A stretch of DNA of 24,099 nucleotides, from the IMG/VR virus record IMGVR_UViG_3300046532_002947, positions 1 through 24,099 of that record; one strand, given 5' to 3'. Shown piece by piece: positions 20,401 to 24,099 of the stretch (the first letter of the stretch is position 1; the number at the start of each line of letters is the position of its first letter). Position numbers and translations under genes: made by a program. Origin of the DNA: a virus. The notes beneath the pieces were generated by a model. That model searched no databases. It saw only the letters and a program-made list of their open reading frames with translations, and was not told the DNA's origin.

Positions 20401-21321
20401 TCTGCGGGCGGATCAATTCGCAGACAAGCAGAATTAATGGAAAAATATATCTTCCCGCCTGAGTTAGATTTTGTTAGTAATGAAGATTTAGAGCCGATTG
20501 CGATGTATATCTTTGAATTTAAATATCGGTTTGATAAAGACGATCTCTCTTATATGTGGCAAAATATTGCTCCGAGAGAGTATCAAAAAATTACACAACA
20601 AAGTACCACTGTTTCTCACGAATTAATTAATACAGAATTATTAACAGAAACTAATCTAGCAGAGAATGAAAATCTTCGCTGGATGGTATTTAAAGTTAAA
20701 CAGAGATCCCAAAAACTCTACAGTCAGTTCAAAACACAACAGGCCAATACATATTTGCAAGAATATTCAATAGAACAAAGAATAGAACAAACGCCACTAT
20801 ATAATTGGCCTCACGACTATCTTTCTTTTGTAGAAAAGATTAGTATCGATGCAGAGATCTTGTTTAAGGCAGGAGAAGAAGAGTTAGCGGATCGACAAGA
20901 TTTTGAAGACAAAAATAAGTTAGGACAATTGGGCCCATCAACCTTACGCGGCGAAGGTAATTCTGGCCGCACACTTCCACTTACTCATCATTCGATCCCG
21001 CATAGGGCAGCTGTGACATCCCCATCCGCTCCTGGACCCACAGGTAGAATTCCAGGAAAAATAGGCCCTGTGGTGAATGTCGGCCCGACCGGCGGACCTC
21101 TTGCTACTCAAGTTGGTTATGGAGCCTATTTAGACGAAAACAGTACGAGAATTCTCGTGCCCGAGGGCCCCAAAACAACAACTGGCACAACAACCAACTT
21201 GGCTGCTGCAGGCCCACAGGATACAAAAGCACCAGACCGACGAGGCGTTGCTTCTGCCCCCACCCGAGCCTCGACTTTAAGCCAAGAAGCACTTAATAGA
21301 TTAAAAAAGAAATACACATAG
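11461..21321 (+). CDS. Giant LamG-containing phage tail/baseplate protein (3286 aa)
   Basis: A single uninterrupted frame of 9.86 kb. Residues 1-120 form an N-terminal unit rich in Tyr/Phe. Residues 200-385 form a LamG/concanavalin-like jelly roll, with VTVEFWLKK near 204 and the closing SLDEFRFWKTTRN near 358. Residues 486-625 form a helical segment ending in a KGTEKAISNVLRCFNL pattern like that of gpI-type tail proteins. A second jelly roll follows at 695-910 and a second helical unit at 1041-1148. The region 1200-3150 is beta-rich and unassigned. It contains GPFTEYAVGGHQSRH (1399-1413), LARHTARFGRD (1683-1693) and YFVSQQIPKSTINYSWI (1751-1767). Near the end, EKYIFPPELDFVSNEDLEP (2994-3012) precedes a conserved-looking helical unit. 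Residues 3154-3286 are Pro/Gly/Thr-rich and probably disordered. LamG domains bind glycans or proteins, so a host-facing role is inferred. The helical parts suggest it replaces gp7-like wedge scaffolding. Confidence 0.7.
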   Translation: MSIKKLFDSANKNTNFSDYASDKDKYEFVESSRNAEQIITKNDTFVPQIDYSDPKNFVKFGSAYYFYKGALARISEYYPYDGSDAEKNKFYNGLLEGEKYIFDSLYPSSTGYALLSADGWGSLNGSKTWDGYGLPSSLEYITFKGGPLTSSGDSLVAQSSNPDDDKIHFSNIYDENLYQTAGLPDDYGKGTRLSNLRSDFNNGVTVEFWLKKAAFDTDLTEKEVVVDVWNNYVSSSAHYGRITIELDGAASASPFIITAHSGNVSGSIVTSSIGADLTVASLEDWGHYSFSFHNTGSNFTVKLYQDGVLNDTNTYTGNINELNSKGMMGRVGALLTAPSGAADTTLTSSYIGAGKLSASLDEFRFWKTTRNSQQISRNWFTDVNGGVNTDISNTTLGLYYKFNEGIVGSSSVDSIVLDYGGRLSNGVWTGYDTHSRNTGSAMVSASAALYEPEDPIVRTNNAEYLNLSSSLMASGTFHDLNNQSSFINYAPSWILEEHENNGNTNLKLISHIMGTYFDRLYLLTREVPKLRQADYVTASIAPIPFARHLPQSLGMYMAPTFVDSTIMERLLDRNDTKLFESNLEDTKNLIYLNLYNNLTHIFKSKGTEKAISNVLRCFNLDDSLLQFKQYASNTTYKIKNNLIQKKVKKNFVNFNTASNIQGVVYQAVDSSNADSSGYISGSVNSDDDGIENCYGATIEAEIQFPFYLKRNTNVSRDHTNISLFGMYTTHTASAASLNGTDTTFVSSSNDYANFQVFAIRDAVKSKNVYFKLTSSNIPYPLPQLTSSTFFEVYNNTDWNFSVRLKPSNYPLSGLVSGSQDYTYDVIFKGTNTELGAVVNSFESTGSITYTSGSNFLKYPKRMYVGARRENITGTILQTSDVLAASAKYWTKYLDDESLLQHSNDFFNSGISGSYQNISPLQLSSSALDLINLNTLALDWNFQQITASDGAGNFTAQDFSSGSALIRDNYGWLGSISGYQHTGYGYGFGASNTNVVNKKDINIFEFVDPEQAVSSEMIKILNEDDKVFELIETVPSYLFTLEKSMQAAISSEMLKFFAGIIDFNNVIGDPVNRYRSRYKNLEKLREIFFRRVTKTSDVEKFIDYYKWFDSAISSIVSQLVPASADFIEDAMNIIEPHVLERDKYQTKFPTLEFQEPTIEGTVKSIGEKLYDWELGSSTIPSSPRNTTKHMLFWKNRAKRDSVDITSGDSVIDSQRETIRQISITRPFISSSLPRLNTVDGAAYQPSAYSRRRFQKLYNDDTEISLTIQGGVNFPESKNIELTYNALAPAGPVNTEGDAFVPRNVLVAFMEDMVQQPIDNDPKLIYKKNRRSVKVLHGRDYEDGVGYKNIKSNTIFPFNLISSSVSGGYQSEVMAQVSGSVMITNLHNDVYGPRMEKPMQGPFTEYAVGGHQSRHIRLNPGTDTWYDRPEAWKILLGTCLDSTTTLEDSGAIGMVGADYPFPEANDDGATPYPMTASQKAVYYRDMVAKRPVNIRNIRHTTGSTILGNYNNNYDVVSTFGAYSNPRNFIENQPTLPPQVIQNNMTSSTSVRTFLDIRRDNDNHTSSVGEYSTAYLKPGLLSGSLADVSGSGANNIKNRNVISTRFSAPGGIEVMTPGYTDFRADEFSVYNSLNYRNLSVRGIFQASGLPSGSSGSVDRPPTGSGGTTAIKVNDIHNKAFAIRSHLARHTARFGRDSLFVTGTSPAYENTENQGGPGASYDQFPSMFKIHRNRIDVLRLNSSSVAYSSSIYDNYFVSQQIPKSTINYSWIKASYVSFNDRYGFVRPDFRISSSTEGMIDCIDFVTASDFVSYRSPGGRGFGKDAQYSPSDSIPTDFVGLNTNIIDQVLTSSATLGDSLDLTTYLNYEINPLLNSEGTASALNALILNRQGPYGHPSWKQVRQRDNKILRSYRNNNRVHFVSSTGSYNSQADFEMPPVSLRGRALTIAIEDFNTQVAIEGLEEQFEESGLFGTNLLQTYKADFSNDYVYFNLDKFEDQFDLNYSGRTTAAEQLIQIGNSDGFALDWILYTENIFPSQRNEFLSQSRNKVGYNNKYWRDSNADRVTLGDTFNNTQNLDVSQSAWVLDAPLDFLTRTTSVFATEEATPSNTPAELRNLRDSLRISASSGELQNTYFTYFTCSSIGVGAELTEREKGAVLTPGALYARKHLISSPRSVTTPSGMEWALTGANTGPFDSSAQIQIYAGEALWEPGPKAGIIRANPAATDFATFGTVPWEIFESHQSSPWFNSYDDFNYLIKKVSNAKEFAIVPEYRSSEHAEDYITFGKFIEDKHNSFSIPETAISSSNDDFYIDYSNSEFLKEFLNINDLASQSLQATEIRLVCSGTIRFNPYKSFYPAQRATDLVERFYKSYSQPSGSSYATGSWGNTFYGNGISGSMIKPLYQSLFAPGILFNTIKSGLAVDWPVVTDYSKVQRTQYGDDTTTSPNNWAVTADPSKFATTASFWDKRLSFESIIYPEQHLNDIKFFDMDTHPSASVSSSYTFNHDGDPLYSAMASNFFGGVADFYLKDSSFTSLKSKVVDAVIVDNTKVYMARVKLRRSMTGPRDYSNEYAATNTGWSNNAFGAGGGHLLVTASGGTAFDYDTTAATFPLPQDPMRCTGSSTLDPYRETFTMYSRPSAFGPALAGISANGQATVSKYLDNTVYDSFNGFNPAYTPPYYNGEAWCDIIFRPTGSGGSARITIEELIQQSNYVYWRMDPGYASSSITDLTTFPATERKYRTSLIYDDSIDGKQAALYEGPFINENSMQISASIDLFGVESSPQLQTNLSTKESLATNISAGTRWVISPKFETPMLNFNDLSSVRALTSSEVSLPTSFGRASTPRGMWHQFGIIEPDSSKGIFLEIGDMPVDWLSHHYDVRVNDTVYNDNDAANNGPSLSKDTESLSDLVGFSTSPSRKLGELKDNLTVYEAVVAIPYVIETIEPSLRRDVSLTEAAKDYKKFISIPRERYEAALTSSIGTATGDSLDSAGGSIRRQAELMEKYIFPPELDFVSNEDLEPIAMYIFEFKYRFDKDDLSYMWQNIAPREYQKITQQSTTVSHELINTELLTETNLAENENLRWMVFKVKQRSQKLYSQFKTQQANTYLQEYSIEQRIEQTPLYNWPHDYLSFVEKISIDAEILFKAGEEELADRQDFEDKNKLGQLGPSTLRGEGNSGRTLPLTHHSIPHRAAVTSPSAPGPTGRIPGKIGPVVNVGPTGGPLATQVGYGAYLDENSTRILVPEGPKTTTGTTTNLAAAGPQDTKAPDRRGVASAPTRASTLSQEALNRLKKKYT
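12058..12615 (+). other. LamG/concanavalin-like domain 1 in the giant protein
   Basis: Residues about 200-385 show the LamG-like jelly-roll layout: a first strand VTVEFWLKK, a central WGHYSFSFHNTGSNFTVKLYQ strand pair, a GAGKLSASLDEFRFW closing strand, and a trailing NSQQISRNWF helix. Calcium- or sugar-binding residues cannot be assigned by eye. Confidence 0.75.
13543..14190 (+). other. Probable second LamG-like jelly roll in the giant protein
   Basis: Residues about 695-910 repeat the layout less clearly: ATIEAEIQFPF, then DWNFSVRLKP, a YDVIFKGTN strand, KRMYVGARREN, and a closing YWTKYLDDESLLQHSND segment where LamG domains usually end. It is inserted between the two helical units of the protein. 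Confidence 0.55.
20920..21318 (+). other. Pro/Gly/Thr-rich C-terminal tail of the giant protein
   Basis: Residues 3154-3286 are low-complexity, rich in Pro, Gly, Thr, Ala and Ser, with collagen-like GPTG and GPxG fragments. They end in a basic helix with NRLKKKYT. The tail is probably a disordered linker or assembly peptide. It is unlike the rest of the protein, which is Asp/Ser/Tyr-rich. Confidence 0.6.
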
Positions 21322-21342
21322 CAATACTTATTAGAGAACAAT

Positions 21343-22401
21343 ATGAAATTTATAGATAAAAAAGAAAGAGTAATGGATTTAAAATTGACTTCTTACGGTC
21401 ACTATCTACTTTCTGTTGGCAAATTTGATCCTAAATTTTACGCATTCTATGACGATAATGTTTTATACGATGGAGCATACGCTCAAATAACAGAATCATC
21501 TAACACTATACACGATAGAATTAAAAATAAAACTCAGTATATGGAAGGCCAAGTTTTGTTCGAAGAGGTGGATACGGCCCCGGAAATAATTGATGAGGGC
21601 TCAATGTCTTATTATGCGGGCGATATTACTCCTATCATGTATCGTCCTCGAAAGGATGCCTTCAAGTTTGATCAGGCAATCGGAGATTCATTTTTGGATG
21701 GAGATATAAATATAGCTCCTGCTTGGAAAATGGTCGCTCTTCAAGGTAACATTAGTTCGTCGGTCATGACTGACACTGTAAATGACTTTAAAATTCCTCA
21801 AATTAATATACAATTGAATTATAGACGAAGGCTAATCGAACAAAAATATCTGCCGTCGTTTCCAATTACTACAATGCAAGAAACACAAAGAATCGAAAAC
21901 GAAGCTTTCACGACACGCCCATTTGCAGATGGAAGAGTAGTTCAACTCATAAGAGATGATTTGATGATGTATACCGAGGAAGTTAATACATCTTTATTGG
22001 TTGAGAATTTTGATATCGAGGTTTATGAAGTCTTAACTGGTTCTCTTCCTCCTCGATGTCCAACTTGTGAAAAACAAGATAAATTTAGAAGATTATATTT
22101 TGAGAACGACACCGAAAGAATTCGTGGAGGATTAATGACTCCCGATGGACATTCACCCGGCAGCGGCACCGCTGCGTTTAGAGATTCCTCATCTAATAAC
22201 ACTTTAAGCTCAAGTGTCGGATATTATCTTAACATTCGGACTGATCAAGAAGTAGATCATCAAAAAGCATGCAAGGCAGCGAGTGTGTTTAATAAGCAAA
22301 CTTTATATATTGATTTAGACTTTGAATGCGAAGAGAACAAAAAACGTATCGCACTATTTGATATTTATGGACCAGTCACGGAGCCTGAGATATGTCAATA
22401 G
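21343..22401 (+). CDS. Phage virion structural protein with CPTC motif (352 aa)
   Basis: The ATG at 21343 follows AGAGA (21333-21337) with 5 bases of spacing. The N-terminus, with LKLTSYGHYLLSVGKF (13-28) followed by DPKFYAFYDDNVLYD, is a pattern I recall from structural proteins of marine phages. I cannot link it to a named T4 protein. The middle (about 85-200) is rich in Arg, Asp and Gln with short helices. The C-terminal third has CPTC at 239-242 and further cysteines at 310, 329 and 351, unusual for such a small virion protein and possibly a zinc site. There is no signal peptide or membrane segment. It lies 21 bases after the giant LamG gene and overlaps the next gene by 10 bases, so co-assembly with these is likely. 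Function is unknown. Confidence 0.6.
   Translation: MKFIDKKERVMDLKLTSYGHYLLSVGKFDPKFYAFYDDNVLYDGAYAQITESSNTIHDRIKNKTQYMEGQVLFEEVDTAPEIIDEGSMSYYAGDITPIMYRPRKDAFKFDQAIGDSFLDGDINIAPAWKMVALQGNISSSVMTDTVNDFKIPQINIQLNYRRRLIEQKYLPSFPITTMQETQRIENEAFTTRPFADGRVVQLIRDDLMMYTEEVNTSLLVENFDIEVYEVLTGSLPPRCPTCEKQDKFRRLYFENDTERIRGGLMTPDGHSPGSGTAAFRDSSSNNTLSSSVGYYLNIRTDQEVDHQKACKAASVFNKQTLYIDLDFECEENKKRIALFDIYGPVTEPEICQ
22380..22383 (+). promoter_or_regulatory. Ribosome-binding site deciding the start of the last gene
   Basis: GGAG lies 8 bases before the ATG at 22392. The next in-frame ATG, at 22404, has no better site, so the earlier start is chosen. Confidence 0.5.
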
Positions 22402-24099
22402 AAATGTTTGGAGATAGCTTTAATTTAGTTGCGGGTTTAAAGTTACCCACTTTATTTATTGATCAAGCAACTGTTAACGACGGATATGTCGATATAAAAG
22501 CTAGCTTTTATGTAAGAATAGAAATAGATAAAGCCGGCGCCGACATATTAGACGATCTATCTAATATAAAATTTTATATTCAACAGGTGCTAGATGGTAT
22601 ACCAGAATCGGTAGAAAGTGAGTCTGTCGACGAATCCGGCGCGCTCATTCGGACCACAACAAATTACGCAGATGAAGAATTAGAGGGAACTACCAGATAT
22701 ATTGAGTTGATTTCAAACAATATATCGGTGATGGAATATTATGTCAAAAGTTTACAAAGTAACTTACAACTTGATTATTTTAATTTTGTAAATTATGGGG
22801 CATTTTTTGAGCAGGCCAAAGAACCAATTGAATTGAGTGTAAGCGATTTTATTGAAACTAGTGTTGAAATTGATTCAGACAACCTATACAAAATAATTAA
22901 ATATACTGCAAAAACAAAATCTACAGCTTGGCGAACCCATGACCCACTCCATATGTTCAGCCTTCCGGAGCAATTATCATTTGGGTTTGTAACTTATACG
23001 ACTCCACTGGAGATGAACGGAAACAATTTATATAGTTTATATGACTCTGTTGTGAGTAGTCCAAGATTAATAAACTTTTATAATCCGTTCTTTTCTCAAC
23101 TTTCTTATCAAAAGATACTTGAGAGCGGAGAGCTTATAATCTCCCCCACAAAGATTTTTACTTATGAAGACGGGGGAATTTATAATAATGACGCGATACA
23201 AACAATTGATGGAGATTTTCATACTTCTATGCGTATCACAAGAGAAGAAATGGTTGGCCAATTCTCTATCATCGCTATAACTCCTGGTGACTCTTCTGAG
23301 GCTTTTGTTGAAGCGCTCAATGGATATAATTATATTTTAGCTGTTTATGGAGATACCGAAGAATTATTACCAAGATTACATCTATTTCGCAAGAGCTATT
23401 TGGATAAATCTTCAGCAACTGCGATGGGGAACTGGTATCAAACTTTTAATCAAACTCTAATAAGAATTAATTCGACAGTTATGCAGACTGCAGTATTGCG
23501 CAGAGAACTTGTAACAACTCCTGTGGTAGTAGATAATAGAACCCTCGATGAAGGTTCTTATACACAACCCGTGGAAGATACTTATTCGCTCGAAACTGAT
23601 TATCTTTTTACCAACGAAGGTTCTATTTTGATGAGCCGCATCGGACATTTTAATACTTTAGGTTATGGAACCACAGTACAACCAGATGAATTTGAGGATG
23701 ATTATACTTTGATAGAAAATGGATTCTTTTTCTTTGATTATGAAAAGGCAGCCCGAACGCAGTCTGTTATTTCTAAGGTTTTTGATATTAGTAATATTCA
23801 AAATCTCTTTGGATCCTCCTCGGTTAATCAGTTTTATAAGTTGTCTAATGTGGCGATGAAGAGGCTAAGTAGTGATAATAACATAGTATTTAATAAAACA
23901 ACTACTTTTACTGATTTAGTAGAATCTACATACCCTCAATTTGATCAAATGACCTATTTTAATACCGCAGATAGAACTATCTTCACTGCGAAGTCTTCGT
24001 TCGATTATCTTGGTACAACCATTTATCCTGAATTAATGTTGAGGAATTCGGCTCTTCCCGTCAATAATAATTATGATAATTATCGTTTAATGACTTTCC
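22392..24099 (+). CDS. Phage structural protein, 3' end beyond the window (at least 569 aa)
   Basis: This frame is open from the ATG at 22392 to the right edge with no stop, so only the N-terminal 569 residues are seen. It overlaps the preceding gene by 10 bases. Residues 1-50 form beta strands (MSIEMFGDSFNLVAG, then IKASFYVRIEID). Residues 116-139 hold a YYVKSLQSNLQLDYFNF helix followed by VNYGAFF, a pattern I recall in large marine phage structural proteins. The rest is Asp/Ser/Tyr/Phe-rich with mixed helices and strands and no membrane segment. Thr-Val-rich VLRRELVTTPVVVDNRT occurs near 365-381. No enzymatic motif is visible. Composition matches the neighbours. By position it is another baseplate or tail component, perhaps also very long. 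The function is not recognised. Confidence 0.65.
   Translation, partial: MSIEMFGDSFNLVAGLKLPTLFIDQATVNDGYVDIKASFYVRIEIDKAGADILDDLSNIKFYIQQVLDGIPESVESESVDESGALIRTTTNYADEELEGTTRYIELISNNISVMEYYVKSLQSNLQLDYFNFVNYGAFFEQAKEPIELSVSDFIETSVEIDSDNLYKIIKYTAKTKSTAWRTHDPLHMFSLPEQLSFGFVTYTTPLEMNGNNLYSLYDSVVSSPRLINFYNPFFSQLSYQKILESGELIISPTKIFTYEDGGIYNNDAIQTIDGDFHTSMRITREEMVGQFSIIAITPGDSSEAFVEALNGYNYILAVYGDTEELLPRLHLFRKSYLDKSSATAMGNWYQTFNQTLIRINSTVMQTAVLRRELVTTPVVVDNRTLDEGSYTQPVEDTYSLETDYLFTNEGSILMSRIGHFNTLGYGTTVQPDEFEDDYTLIENGFFFFDYEKAARTQSVISKVFDISNIQNLFGSSSVNQFYKLSNVAMKRLSSDNNIVFNKTTTFTDLVESTYPQFDQMTYFNTADRTIFTAKSSFDYLGTTIYPELMLRNSALPVNNNYDNYRLMTF

Noticed and set aside
11461-21321. Possible diversity-generating retroelement target in the LamG giant
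   Set aside because: No reverse transcriptase gene or template/variable repeat pair is visible in the window.
1-24099. tRNA, rRNA, CRISPR array, insertion sequence, integrase or defence gene
   Set aside because: None was seen. The window is almost completely covered by + strand structural genes.

Overview
The window looks like part of the virion baseplate/tail module of a large contractile-tailed (myovirus-type, T4-related) bacteriophage, most probably an uncultured aquatic or marine one. The reasons are a GC content in the mid-to-high 30s by eye, every gene on the + strand, essentially no non-coding DNA, and two recognisable baseplate-wedge proteins: a gp25-like protein at 7721-8086 and a gp6/baseplate-J-like protein at 8107-9903. 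Several other proteins carry sequence signatures that I remember from structural proteins of uncultured marine phages. That is a memory-based impression, not a database result. The host cannot be inferred.

Layout, left to right: the last codons of an upstream gene (1-62); a 331-residue structural protein (59-1054); a giant 2208-residue virion protein with a histidine/cysteine-rich, probably metal-binding module near its C-terminal third (1063-7689); the gp25-like wedge protein (7721-8086); the gp6/J-like wedge protein (8107-9903); a 522-residue beta-rich protein whose N-terminus resembles DNRLRE-type adhesive/carbohydrate-binding modules (9903-11471); a second giant of 3286 residues (11461-21321) with two LamG/concanavalin-like jelly rolls, tail-protein-like helical segments, a very long uncharacterised middle and a Pro/Gly/Thr-rich tail; a 352-residue structural protein (21343-22401); and a gene open to the right edge (22392-24099, at least 569 codons). 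The two giants take up about 16.5 of 24.1 kb.

Genes are separated by at most 31 bases or overlap by 1, 10 or 11 bases (and by 4 or 11 at the left edge). Each start has a purine-rich ribosome-binding site. This fits one late operon with coupled translation. No promoter or terminator is convincing inside the window, and no stretch over 300 bases lacks a gene.

The gp25-like and gp6-like proteins would form the conserved core of the baseplate wedge. The giants and the DNRLRE-like protein probably add an enlarged periphery that may bind host glycans and, through the HxH module, metal. No tRNA, CRISPR array, insertion sequence, reverse transcriptase, integrase or defence gene was found. The most noteworthy content is the unusual pair of giant baseplate-associated proteins and a marked excess of the palindrome GGCGCC, almost always as an in-frame Gly-Ala codon pair.
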